A stretch of 10,877 bases of DNA from contig JAUYDN010000220.1 of the NCBI GenBank assembly GCA_030691775.1, positions 1 to 10,877 on the forward strand, written 5' to 3'. The notes below the pieces were generated by a model, which worked only from the letters and a program-made list of their open reading frames with translations, had not been told where the DNA came from and made no database searches. Position numbers and translations under genes: made by a program. The stretch comes from Dehalococcoidia bacterium (lineage in GTDB: Bacteria; Chloroflexota; Dehalococcoidia; Dehalococcoidales; Fen-1064). Of this stretch, positions 1 through 6,561 are shown piece after piece (position 1 is the stretch's first letter; the number at the start of each line of letters is the position of its first letter).

Positions 1-2
1 TA

Positions 3-133
3 TTGTCATTCTGGAGGAGTCCCGATAATTCCTTTATTCCTTATCGGGACGACGAAGAATCTGGAGGAGGGGAGTTGAATCATGGGGTCGCCTACCCCTC
101 CCTGAGATTCTTCGCTCCGCTCCAGAATGACAA
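3..133. repeat. Nested inverted-repeat element (MITE/REP-like)
   Basis: The outer arms are a perfect 14-bp inverted repeat (3-16 and 120-133, ttgtcattctggag and its complement). Inside are a perfect 10-bp hairpin (19-28 with 41-50, gtcccgataa) and a second 10-bp pair (53-62 with 105-114, cgaagaatct). The decamer tctggaggag also occurs directly repeated at 10-19 and 60-69. Read on the minus strand the element gives a LERSEES-like peptide, which I recognise as a common spurious translation of dispersed repeats in bacterial genomes. No transposase is present, so it would be non-autonomous if mobile. Its true left end could lie just outside the window. Confidence 0.75.
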
Positions 134-178
134 CCCCGATTATCATCCTTCGTGGTGTCGCTGGCAAGTGGCATGAAT

Positions 179-224
179 GATTCCAGCGCAGCTTGTCCCG
201 TACTACGATACGGGAGCGGGAATC
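179..224. repeat. Second palindromic repeat module
   Basis: The outer arms gattcc (179-184) and ggaatc (219-224) pair. They enclose a 7-bp stem, tcccgta (196-202) with tacggga (209-215), around a 6-base loop. The cruciform-like form and its place directly after the first element suggest another dispersed intergenic repeat family. No T-run follows on either strand, so it is not a convincing terminator. Confidence 0.5.
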
Positions 225-254
225 CAGACGAAGGTCATTTAAATTAATAACCAT

Positions 255-300
255 GTAGGGTGGGTTAGTCGACCGACAAAATCGGGGAACGTAACCCACC
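255..300. repeat. Third inverted repeat, GGTGGGTTA type
   Basis: Perfect 9-bp arms ggtgggtta (259-267) and taacccacc (292-300) flank an inner ccga/tcgg pair. A weaker related pair follows (ggtgggt at 331-337 with acccacc at 362-368) and may be a decayed second copy. I associate this motif with small dispersed repeats found between genes in many bacteria. From 301 to the start of the next gene I see no ORF or clear promoter. Confidence 0.5.
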
Positions 301-392
301 GATAAAATTAAAGAAATTAGCGGTAAAAGCGGTGGGTTTTAGGCCGATAAATCAGCTTTCCACCCACCCCACGTGGTTTCGAGTTAACAAAT

Positions 393-398
393 GAGGAG
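393..398 (+). promoter_or_regulatory. Ribosome binding site that fixes the start at 407
   Basis: The hexamer gaggag sits 8 bases before the ATG at 407. It overlaps the alternative in-frame GTG at 398, which therefore cannot use it and is unlikely to be the start. Confidence 0.65.
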
Positions 399-406
399 TG
401 CAGAAA

Positions 407-1617
407 ATGGGCAAACTACCGCTGGAAGGAATCAAGGTCGCAGATTTCTGCTGGGTCTGGACGGGTCCCACTACCACCAAGGTGCTCGCTGATTTCGGAG
501 CGACGGTAGTCAAAATAGAAAGTAAAGCGAGACCGGAGACCTGGCGTATTCAACCGCCATTCAAAGATAACATCCCGGGCTTCAACCGCGGCGGCATCTT
601 CAACACTATCAATACCGGAAAATACAGCGTGAATATCAACCTCGCTCACCCCAGGGGTAAAGAGCTGGCGAAACGACTCATCGCCTGGGCTGACATTGTG
701 ACAGAAAACTACGCCGGCGGCTCGATGAAGGAGATGGGCTTCGGCTATGAGGTTTGCAAGGAAATCAACCCGGGCGTCATTATGCTGAGCAGTAGCATGA
801 TGGGTCAGACCGGACCCTGGTCGATTCTGCCCGGCTACGGCGACCTGCTCTCAGCTATTTCCGGCGTGAACGAGATTTCCGGCTGGCCCGACCACCCGCC
901 TTCCGAGATTGGCTACTACACGGATTACGTGCGCCGCGGTTCAATGCCATGACCCTGCTGGCGGCAATCGACTACAAACGGCGCACCGGTAAGGGGCAGT
1001 ACCTGGACATTGCCCAGCACCAGGGTGGTCTGCAGTACGTGACACCCCTCGTCCTCGATTATCAGATTAACGGGCGGGTTGCCGGCAGGAACGGAAACAG
1101 GGATGATTACGCTTGCCCGCACGGCGTGTTTCGGTGCAAGGGCGAAGATAGATATATTGCGCTGGCAGTGTATGGCGAAGAGGAATGGAGAGCGTTTTGT
1201 GAGATTGCCGGTAGCCCGGCGTGGATAAAAGAACCACGATTTGCGACTTTCGCCGACCGCAAGGCTAACGAGGACGAACTGGAACGCCTTGTCGAAGTCT
1301 GGACATTGTCACAAAATGACGAGGCATTGATGTATAAACTGCAGATGGCGGGCATCGGCGCGGGGATGATACTGGACCCGGTTGATTTCCTGGAGAAGAA
1401 CGAGCATTTAAAGGCGCGTCATTTCTATAAAGAGCTCAACCACCCGGAAATAGGTGTTATTCACGCGCCGCGGCAACCGTGCGTCCTTTCTAAGACACCC
1501 TGCGACATCCGTAGAGCACCGCTAATGGGCGAGCATACTGATTACGTGCTTAAACAGTTCCTCGGCATGACCGATGAAGAAATCGCCGAGCTGGTGGTGG
1601 AGGAAGTCTTGAACTAG
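407..1617 (+). pseudogene. CaiB/BaiF (class III) CoA-transferase, frameshifted
   Basis: Class III CoA-transferases move CoA between an acyl-CoA donor and a carboxylic acid through an acyl-Asp intermediate in the cytoplasm. The N-terminal part (407-952) shows the family opening LPLEGIKVADF, a TGP motif and LADFGATVVKIE. It then reaches the catalytic region YYTDYV, where the Asp is residue 173 (codon 923-925), and hits TGA at 950-952. The downstream part continues in another frame to 1617 with TLLAAIDYKRRTGKGQYLDIAQ, a GNR motif and the usual GQ/EHTDYVLKQFLG C-terminal signature. Restoring one base within 929-932 (gtgcgccgcgg to gtg gcg ccg cgg) gives the expected YVAPRFNAMTLL and an intact protein of about 403 residues, a normal family length. 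It is either a very recent mutation or an assembly/sequencing error; nothing else in the gene looks decayed. The start is the ATG with the good ribosome site. Its substrate cannot be told from sequence. Confidence 0.9.
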
Positions 1618-1633
1618 CCACCCGGGAAGGTAA

Positions 1634-1849
1634 ATGAGGGATATTGAACTACGGTCGGGGTCATCAGCGGTAGGATTGACGGTGAAGGAGTGGCTCCAGC
1701 GAGGTGGTGGTGCCCAGATTCTGGCGGTGAAAAAGAAGAATGGAACCCTGACGGCAAACCCGCCCGAAGACATGAAGCTGGAGCTGGGTGACGAAATCGT
1801 GGTCGTCGGCACGCGGGACCAATTGAAAGTGATTGACCCCATGTTGTAG
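1634..1849 (+). CDS. Orphan RCK_C/TrkA-C domain protein
   Basis: This 71-residue ORF matches the pattern of a TrkA-C (RCK_C) ligand-binding domain. It has an early GLTVKEW stretch, the strand ILAVKKKNG, then NPPEDMKLELGDEIVVVG, closing with an RDQLKVI helix. Such domains normally form the C-terminal part of potassium-transport or channel regulators, or of RCK-bearing transporters, and bind a nucleotide or other small ligand. Here no RCK_N domain, channel or transporter is attached: an in-frame TAA directly precedes the ATG. The ribosome site (gggaagg, 1624-1630) is close to the start at about 3 bases, so translation may be weak. It starts 16 bases after the CoA-transferase stop. It could be a real single-domain protein or the tail of a gene whose front was lost by rearrangement. 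Family call moderate, function unknown. Confidence 0.6.
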   Translation: MRDIELRSGSSAVGLTVKEWLQRGGGAQILAVKKKNGTLTANPPEDMKLELGDEIVVVGTRDQLKVIDPML

Positions 1850-1862
1850 GCAAGGCTATAAT
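1833..1862 (+). promoter_or_regulatory. Sigma-70-type promoter of the tRNA gene
   Basis: A -35 box TTGACC (1833-1838, 5 of 6 to consensus) and a perfect -10 box TATAAT (1857-1862) are 18 bases apart. Transcription would start near 1869, about 5 bases before the tRNA. The -35 box lies inside the last codons of the small RCK_C ORF. Confidence 0.8.
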
Positions 1863-1873
1863 GTGAAGTGCGC

Positions 1874-1945
1874 GGGCTCGTAGCTCAGTGGCAGAGCGAT
1901 CGGCTCATAACCGATTGGTCGCAGGTTCGATACCTGCCGAGCCCA
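1874..1945 (+). tRNA. tRNA with CAU anticodon (tRNA-Met likely)
   Basis: The whole cloverleaf can be drawn. The acceptor stem is gggctcg (1874-1880) with cgagccc (1938-1944) and discriminator A at 1945. The D stem is gctc/gagc, the anticodon stem atcgg/ccgat with loop CTCATAA (anticodon CAT at 1906-1908). There is a 5-base variable loop, and the T stem gcagg/cctgc carries loop TTCGATA. No CCA is encoded. The G1-C72 pair and lack of three G-C pairs in the anticodon stem argue against an initiator tRNA, so it is probably elongator tRNA-Met. A tRNA-Ile whose CAU is modified to lysidine-AU cannot be excluded by eye. Confidence 0.95.
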
Positions 1946-1956
1946 GAACCTGCGAC
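1918..1956. repeat. 11-bp inverted repeat linking tRNA T-arm and 3' trailer
   Basis: gtcgcaggttc (1918-1928, variable loop plus the 5' side of the T arm) is perfectly complementary to gaacctgcgac (1946-1956), which begins one base after the tRNA. It may be a leftover of a recombinase attachment site, since these often contain inverted core-type sites in the tRNA 3' end. Alternatively it may let the precursor misfold until the trailer is removed. Confidence 0.5.
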
Positions 1957-1987
1957 GTTTTCGTCCGAAAACTTCAGCATCAACGAA

Positions 1988-2338
1988 ATGTTGGATGTTC
2001 TGCCGGGCAGTGATGGCAAGAGGAAAATAAGACTTCGCCGTAAGACCAACAGCGAACTCTTCCAGCTCTATGAATCTCAATTGGCACTGCGGCAACGCAG
2101 TGGGGAAGCTCTCAGCGCAGGCAAACGGGTGTTACTTCATTTCCGCGAATATCCCGGTGAATTCCCTCCTTCTCCAGAAACGGCTGAAGCATTTTTGGCT
2201 TAGTTCGGAGACCTTAAACCGACCACCCTCTACCGCTATCACAGCATCATAAAAACATTCATTGAGTGGTACAGGGAAAAACTGGAAACCAAAATGCGAT
2301 TTGATTTTACGCTTACAAACGGCACTACAGCCACTTGA
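1988..2338 (+). pseudogene. Tyrosine recombinase (integrase) N-terminal remnant
   Basis: Read in one frame from the ATG at 1988, the region looks like the SAM-like core-binding domain of a phage-type integrase. It has a helix around LFQLYESQLALRQR, then ETAEAFLA, a TAG stop at 2201-2203, and continues in the same frame as FGDLKPTTLYRYHSIIKTF and IEWYREKLETKMR until TGA at 2336. The pattern F..LKP.T..RY...IK.F..WY is typical of this domain. The TAG sits where a Lys (AAG) would fit, so one substitution may explain it. The catalytic domain with its R-H-R-Y residues is absent, so the gene is dead. It starts about 40 bases after the tRNA 3' end and points away from it, the usual place for an integrase of an element inserted in a tRNA gene. 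Strong ribosome site not seen. Confidence 0.65.
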
Positions 2339-2360
2339 CAAGAATCACATCTTGTAATAA
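2335..2360 (+). promoter_or_regulatory. Weak promoter/operator candidate upstream of transporter genes
   Basis: A perfect TTGACA (2335-2340) is followed 14 bases on by TAATAA (2355-2360), a poor and closely spaced -10. The same bases form a dyad, acaaga (2338-2343) with tcttgt (2350-2355). It is the only -35-like match I see ahead of the permease gene, some 225 bases before its start. Treat as a suggestion only. Confidence 0.2.
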
Positions 2361-2585
2361 ACTTCGCTACCGTTCGTGAGCGATGTTCTAACACGATAGA
2401 AAGCACAAGGTACACGTTCGCTGGTGTACTTTCCTGATATCGCGGTCCTGTATGCTGGTGTGACGGGGGAGGATGAGGAAATGCCCATACTAATGCATGC
2501 GGGACTACTATAGTGCGCCCCTGCCATTCCCTCCGAAAGTAGCGTAGAAGCGCCACGAAACCATTTGAGAGAAGAGAAAAACTGG
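2339..2585. other. Intergenic stretch without a recognised gene
   Basis: This gap, just under 250 bases, contains the weak promoter candidate and a 9-bp hairpin (2407-2415 with 2424-2432, one G-T pair, 8-base loop) with no T-run. Short frames on both strands do not resemble a family I know. It may be decayed sequence left from the element that brought the integrase. Confidence 0.5.
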
Positions 2586-3548
2586 ATGCAAGCCTATATT
2601 CTGAGAAGACTAATCCTGATAATGCCCACGCTGTTTTTCGTGACGCTGATTCTCTTCTTTGTCGTGCGCCTTATTCCCGGCGACATCGTTGAGATGATGG
2701 TTACCGAGCATGAACAGTTTTACCAGTCGAAGGGCGAGGACCTGTTGCTGGAAATCAGACAGAAGCTGGGACTCGACCTGCCGATTCATGTGCAGTACGG
2801 GAAATGGATATGGGGGGTTATTCAGGGTGACCTGGGGAAATCGTTGTGGTCGGGTATCCGTGTTACCGAGGTGTTGGTGCAAAGATGGCCCGTATCTTTT
2901 GAACTGGGTATTATGGCAATGGTAACCGGTCTCATAATCGCTATCCCGGTCGGTATATTCTCAGCGGTGCGGCAGGATTCAATCGGCGACTACATCGCCC
3001 GTAGTGCGGCTATCGCCGGCATTGCCCTGCCCAGCTTCTGGATGGGCACCATCGTCATGGTGTTTCCGTCATTGTGGTGGGGCTGGTCTCCCCGGATGGA
3101 GTATGTCAGATTCACTGAAAACCCGGTGCAAAACCTGGGGCAGTTCATCATTCCTGCGGTAATTCTTGGTATGCAACTCGCAGGCACGACAATGAGAATG
3201 ACACGCACCATGATGCTGGAAGTACTCCGGCAAGACTATATCCGGACGGCGTGGTCGAAAGGGGTAAAAGAGCGTGTCGTCGTCCTCAGACACGCCCTGA
3301 AGAACGCCCTCATCCCGATAGTCACGATTGTTGGGTTTCAATTCCCGATGCTTATCGGCGGCTCGGTTGTCCTCGAGGAGATATTCAACTTACCCGGTGT
3401 AGGTCGTCTCATCGTGCAGATAATCAATACCCGCGACTATGTCATGCTTTCCGGGATAAACCTGATTATTGCGACTTTTGTTATGGTGGTCAACCTTTCG
3501 GTGGATGTTACCTACAGTTTCCTCGACCCGCGGGTGCAATACAGGTGA
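2586..3548 (+). CDS. dppB: ABC transporter permease, DppB/OppB type
   Basis: An inner-membrane permease of about 320 residues, the normal family length, from an oligopeptide/nickel-type ABC importer. The N-terminus (ILRRLILIMPTLFFVTLILF) is the standard first membrane helix, followed by RLIPGD. An extracytoplasmic segment with LGLDLPIHVQYGKW and GDLGKSLW spans residues 61-88. Further helices follow near 107-127, 140-165, 188-205, 240-262 and 288-306. The EAA loop that contacts the ATPase is at 218-243 (DYIRTAWSKG, LRHALKNALIP). The protein ends with the typical FLDPRVQYR. I chose ATG 2586, since MQAYILRR matches family starts and gaagag lies about 9 bases upstream. An in-frame TTG at 2565 would add seven residues. 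It is 13 bases from the next gene and surely co-transcribed. The symbol is a family label; the substrate is unknown. Confidence 0.92.
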   Translation: MQAYILRRLILIMPTLFFVTLILFFVVRLIPGDIVEMMVTEHEQFYQSKGEDLLLEIRQKLGLDLPIHVQYGKWIWGVIQGDLGKSLWSGIRVTEVLVQRWPVSFELGIMAMVTGLIIAIPVGIFSAVRQDSIGDYIARSAAIAGIALPSFWMGTIVMVFPSLWWGWSPRMEYVRFTENPVQNLGQFIIPAVILGMQLAGTTMRMTRTMMLEVLRQDYIRTAWSKGVKERVVVLRHALKNALIPIVTIVGFQFPMLIGGSVVLEEIFNLPGVGRLIVQIINTRDYVMLSGINLIIATFVMVVNLSVDVTYSFLDPRVQYR

Positions 3549-3561
3549 GGAGAAGGGTTCG

Positions 3562-4527
3562 ATGCGACAAACAGAGATAACCGCACCCGTACAAACGAAA
3601 GCGGCAAACAGGCGGCGCAAACCACTCGTCGATTTCGCCGTTCGGCTGGTCAAGGAGAAGCCGCTCGGAACATTCGGTGCAATCATTATTCTTATTCTCA
3701 TTTTCACCGGGATTTTTGCCAATGTATTAGCGCCGTACGACTATAAGGACTTCCAGATGAAGGATTCTCTCCAGCCTCCGTCAGCCGCGCACCTGCTGGG
3801 GACCGATAATCTCGGGCGTGACCTTCTCAGCCGCATAATCTTCGGGGCACGTATTTCTATGATCGCCGGATTGGGAGGGGCGGCAATCAGCGTTACCATT
3901 TCTACGTTAATCGGGGGTTTTTCCGGGTTTCTGGGCGGGAAAGTGGATGTCGCCGTGCAAAGATTCGTCGATGCCTGGATGTGTTTCCCGGCTTTAATAC
4001 TGATAATGACCGTGATGGCAATTCTCCGGCCGGGACTGGCACAGGTAGTCCTTGTGCTTGGAATATCAGGGGGAGTCGGCGGTTCCAGAATCGTCAGGGG
4101 TACAGTGATAGGGATAAAGCAAAATGTCTACGTGGAAGCCGCCCGCGCCACCGGGTGCCCGACGCGGCAGATACTCAGCCGGCATATCCTGCCGAATATC
4201 ATGGCGCCCATTATCATCATGTTCTCAGTAGGCGTGGGTAGCATGATTTTGTCGGAGGCAACACTCAGCTTCCTTGGTTTTGGCTTGCCGCCAACCATAC
4301 CCAGCTGGGGAGGCATGCTTAGCGGTGAAGGCCGGCGCTATATGTATATGGCACCATGGCTGGCAATATGGCCCGGGGCGGCGCTGGCGCTGGTGGTTTA
4401 TGGAGTAAACATGTTTGGGGACGCCTTGCGGGACTTACTGGACCCGAGACTCAGAGGGGGCCTCGGACGCTACGGCGTAAAATCAAAGAGACCCGCACGC
4501 GAGTTATCGAAGAAACAGACCGTGTAA
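3562..4527 (+). CDS. dppC: ABC transporter permease, DppC/OppC type
   Basis: The second permease subunit, 321 residues, pairs with the preceding DppB-type protein to form the membrane channel. A cytoplasmic N-terminus rich in Lys and Arg precedes the first helix (about 38-57). The hallmark HLLGTDNLGRDLLSR at 77-91 is followed by RIIFGARISM. The EAA loop is YVEAARATGC with LSRHILPNIMAPII (190-218). Then come LSFLGFGLPPTIPSWGGML (235-253) and the closing MFGDALRDLLDPRLR. ATG 3562 is chosen because ggagaagg (3549-3556) lies just upstream and the protein then has normal length; the frame stays open upstream to 3469 inside the previous gene. The C-terminal tail is basic. No ATPase gene follows; a solute-binding protein does. 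Confidence 0.92.
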   Translation: MRQTEITAPVQTKAANRRRKPLVDFAVRLVKEKPLGTFGAIIILILIFTGIFANVLAPYDYKDFQMKDSLQPPSAAHLLGTDNLGRDLLSRIIFGARISMIAGLGGAAISVTISTLIGGFSGFLGGKVDVAVQRFVDAWMCFPALILIMTVMAILRPGLAQVVLVLGISGGVGGSRIVRGTVIGIKQNVYVEAARATGCPTRQILSRHILPNIMAPIIIMFSVGVGSMILSEATLSFLGFGLPPTIPSWGGMLSGEGRRYMYMAPWLAIWPGAALALVVYGVNMFGDALRDLLDPRLRGGLGRYGVKSKRPARELSKKQTV

Positions 4528-4611
4528 TCTATGGTAGAACACTAACAGGCGGGAGGGTGTTATGTAATGAAAAAATGGTGGCAAACAGGATACTTGAAAC
4601 TGATAAATACA

Positions 4612-4619
4612 GGGGAGGA
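4612..4619 (+). promoter_or_regulatory. Ribosome binding site that fixes the lipoprotein start
   Basis: ggggagga ends 4 bases before the ATG at 4624. The upstream in-frame ATG at 4567 also has a purine stretch (gggaggg, 4551-4557). Starting there would place 19 polar residues before the signal peptide, so 4624 is preferred. Confidence 0.6.
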
Positions 4620-4623
4620 AACA

Positions 4624-6450
4624 ATGAAAAATAAGAAGTGGGCATGGTTTTTAATAGCCATTATCCTTGTTATCAGCCTGATACTTGCATCCTGTGGTCA
4701 GGCACAGGAGACCGGTCAGCAGGGTACGACTGTCAGTGGTAAAGTGACGGAGAAGACAACCGCACCAACTGCACCGGCGTCGCCAGCCTCACCAACAGCC
4801 AAGGCTCCGGCTACCGCGAGCCCTGATGTTCCCAAGTACGGTGGGGTCATGAATGTCTTATCGGCAAACATCCAGACTTGGGACCCCATCGGTCCAAGCG
4901 CCAACCAGCTGAACTGGTACGCCGAGACGCTGCTAATTGGTGACTGGTACGTGCGTAAAGCCGATTGGGACTACAGCAGTCTCTATGTGGCTAACAAGTA
5001 CAGGACCGGGTCGCTGGCTGAAAGCTGGGAGGTCATAGACCCTCAGACCTATATATTCAAACTGCGCAAGGGCGTCCGTTTTCACAACAAGCCTCCGGTG
5101 AACGGCCGCGAGCATGTCGCCGATGACGTCAAGTGGTTCTACGAGGCTTTCTTCGCCAGCCCGACCACTGCCAAGGGTATTGTGGCGGAATTCCTGGACA
5201 AGATTGAGGTAGTGGACAAATACACCGTGAGATTCCGCCTCAAGAAGCCCAATACATCAGATTTCATATATTCCATCGGCGATGGTCCCCAGATGGGGTC
5301 CGCCTGGCCACGCGAGGTTATCGACAAGTTCGGCCAGGACGGTTTCAAGGACTGGCGTAACAGCATCACTACTGGCCCGTGGATGGTCAAGGATTACGTG
5401 GACGGAAGCAGTATTACCCTGGCAAGGAATCCGGACTACTGGCAGTTCGATAAGCTCCACCCTGGAAACCGCTTGCCATACATGGACACAGTGAAACTGC
5501 TCATCATCACCGATGCCGCGACGCGGTTGTCGGCTCTGCGTACGCACAAAGTGGACATGGCGGCGGGGGTCTCCTGGGACCAGGCGGTCTCTCTCCAGCA
5601 GACAAACCCGGAGTTGAAGTACAGCAGTACTCTGGGGAACCCCGGCTTACTGGCGATGCATACCAAGAAAGCGCCGTTTACCGACGTGAGAGTACGGCAG
5701 GCACTTAATATGGCAATCGACTATGAAGCCATCGTCAAGGACTACTACAAAGGCAACGCGATGAATGCCTACAAGACCTGGCCGATGATGGCGACCTGGA
5801 CCGATTCCGCAATCAAGGTCGAGGAGTGGCCGCAAATAGTGCGCGACCAGTTTGAGTATAAACCCGACAAGGCAAAGAAGCTTCTCACCGAGGCAGGCTT
5901 CCCGAACGGCTTCAAGACCAAGGTGGAATGCACCAAAGAAATGGTGGAAGGGATGACCATCATACAGAAGTACCTTGCTGCGGTTGGCGTGGATATGGAA
6001 ATCGTAGCGCTTGAGGCAGGTGCATTCTCAGCGAAAAAATACGCCCACAGCTACGACCAGATGCTCCCCTGGTCCTTTGGCACGGTGCAGGCATTCCAGA
6101 GCGGTCCTGCCGCCGCCCTGACCATCGTGTACCGCTACCCGGCTTTATATAACTATCCCGACTTCGATGACAAGTACTTCAACACGGAGTTGGACAAGGC
6201 GCTTCTCATCGATAATGAGGTTGCGCGCATCAAGCGGCTCAAGGAGCTGGCGGCATATGTGATGGAGCAGGCACCCTACATTTTACCACCCGCGCCGTAC
6301 TTCTATACGTTCTGGTCGCCGTGGGTGAAGGGTAGTCACCCGGATGGATACTGGGGCCAGCAGACACCCAAGTTCCAGTTCTACGGTCCCATCTCTCTTC
6401 ATTTGTGGATTGACCAGGACTTGAAGTTCAACATGATTGGTAAACGGTAA
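4624..6450 (+). CDS. Solute-binding lipoprotein of ABC importer (SBP family 5)
   Basis: A 608-residue lipoprotein that would capture substrate outside the membrane and deliver it to the two permeases just upstream. A lysine-rich start and a hydrophobic helix lead to the lipobox LASC, with Cys24 as the lipidated residue. A Thr/Pro/Ala-rich tether (about 25-69) then leads to the folded part at PKYGG (70-74). Family-5 hallmarks are LAESWEVIDPQTYIFKLRKG with VRFHNKPPVNGREHVADDV in lobe I, the hinge-region WRNSITTGPW, RNPDYW, and VRVRQALNMAIDYEAIV. The ending PYILPPAPYFYTFWSPWVKG is also typical. It is about 60-100 residues longer than classic DppA/OppA, mostly through the tether and loop insertions. 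The ligand cannot be predicted: this family binds peptides, nickel chelates, sugars, opines and other organics. Given the CoA-transferases downstream, an organic acid or related solute is a reasonable inference. The gap from dppC is 96 bases with no terminator. Confidence 0.93.
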   Translation: MKNKKWAWFLIAIILVISLILASCGQAQETGQQGTTVSGKVTEKTTAPTAPASPASPTAKAPATASPDVPKYGGVMNVLSANIQTWDPIGPSANQLNWYAETLLIGDWYVRKADWDYSSLYVANKYRTGSLAESWEVIDPQTYIFKLRKGVRFHNKPPVNGREHVADDVKWFYEAFFASPTTAKGIVAEFLDKIEVVDKYTVRFRLKKPNTSDFIYSIGDGPQMGSAWPREVIDKFGQDGFKDWRNSITTGPWMVKDYVDGSSITLARNPDYWQFDKLHPGNRLPYMDTVKLLIITDAATRLSALRTHKVDMAAGVSWDQAVSLQQTNPELKYSSTLGNPGLLAMHTKKAPFTDVRVRQALNMAIDYEAIVKDYYKGNAMNAYKTWPMMATWTDSAIKVEEWPQIVRDQFEYKPDKAKKLLTEAGFPNGFKTKVECTKEMVEGMTIIQKYLAAVGVDMEIVALEAGAFSAKKYAHSYDQMLPWSFGTVQAFQSGPAAALTIVYRYPALYNYPDFDDKYFNTELDKALLIDNEVARIKRLKELAAYVMEQAPYILPPAPYFYTFWSPWVKGSHPDGYWGQQTPKFQFYGPISLHLWIDQDLKFNMIGKR

Positions 6451-6487
6451 ATCGGAAAGCGGTCACAGCCAGATACAGGATATGTAT

Positions 6488-6528
6488 GTTTCCATCCGGT
6501 GGGATGTCAGAATCTCCCGGATGGAAAC
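6488..6528 (+). promoter_or_regulatory. Strong 12-bp intercistronic hairpin
   Basis: gtttccatccgg (6488-6499) pairs perfectly with ccggatggaaac (6517-6528) around a 17-base loop. No T-run follows, so it is not a classical terminator. It lies 37 bases after the binding-protein stop and ends before the ribosome site of the next gene. Such hairpins after binding-protein genes often protect the upstream message and lower downstream expression. That role is inferred here. Confidence 0.7.
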
Positions 6529-6546
6529 GTGGAATTGATGCCAGAC

Positions 6547-6554
6547 GGAAGGAG
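6547..6554 (+). promoter_or_regulatory. Ribosome binding site that fixes the start at 6562
   Basis: ggaaggag lies 7 bases before ATG 6562 (the full purine run is ggaaggagg). An in-frame GTG at 6499 falls within the hairpin and an ATG at 6538 lacks a ribosome site, so both are poor starts. Confidence 0.75.
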
Positions 6555-6561
6555 GCGTTCT

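Noticed and set aside
6..299. Minus-strand ORF of 97 codons across the first repeats
   Set aside because: It is built wholly from inverted-repeat sequence (its LERSEES-like segment is a known spurious translation) and has no ribosome site or domain.
1957..1972. gttttcg/cgaaaac dyad as a tRNA terminator
   Set aside because: The stem is A-T rich with a tiny loop and no T-run after it, so termination is not supported.
1868..1987. Plus-strand ORF start inside the tRNA leading into the integrase frame
   Set aside because: The first part only translates the tRNA; the integrase-like sequence begins after it, so the ATG at 1988 is a better start.
1856..2095. Minus-strand ORF overlapping the tRNA
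   Set aside because: Its NLRPIGYEPIALPLSYEP segment is simply the reverse translation of the tRNA gene, a frequent artefact.
2201..2203. TAG as a recoded (pyrrolysine-type) codon in the integrase
   Set aside because: The frame ends soon after with no catalytic domain, so decay explains the stop better than recoding.
2400..2513. Short plus-strand frame ending in a PILMHAGLL-like peptide
   Set aside because: It looks faintly protein-like but has no start codon or ribosome site that I trust, and no family I recognise; possibly a decayed fragment.
2239..2556. Minus-strand ORF of 105 codons in the gap before the permease gene
   Set aside because: No recognisable domain, it overlaps the integrase remnant on the other strand, and composition looks random. 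A 60-codon minus frame at 2345-2527 is equally unsupported.
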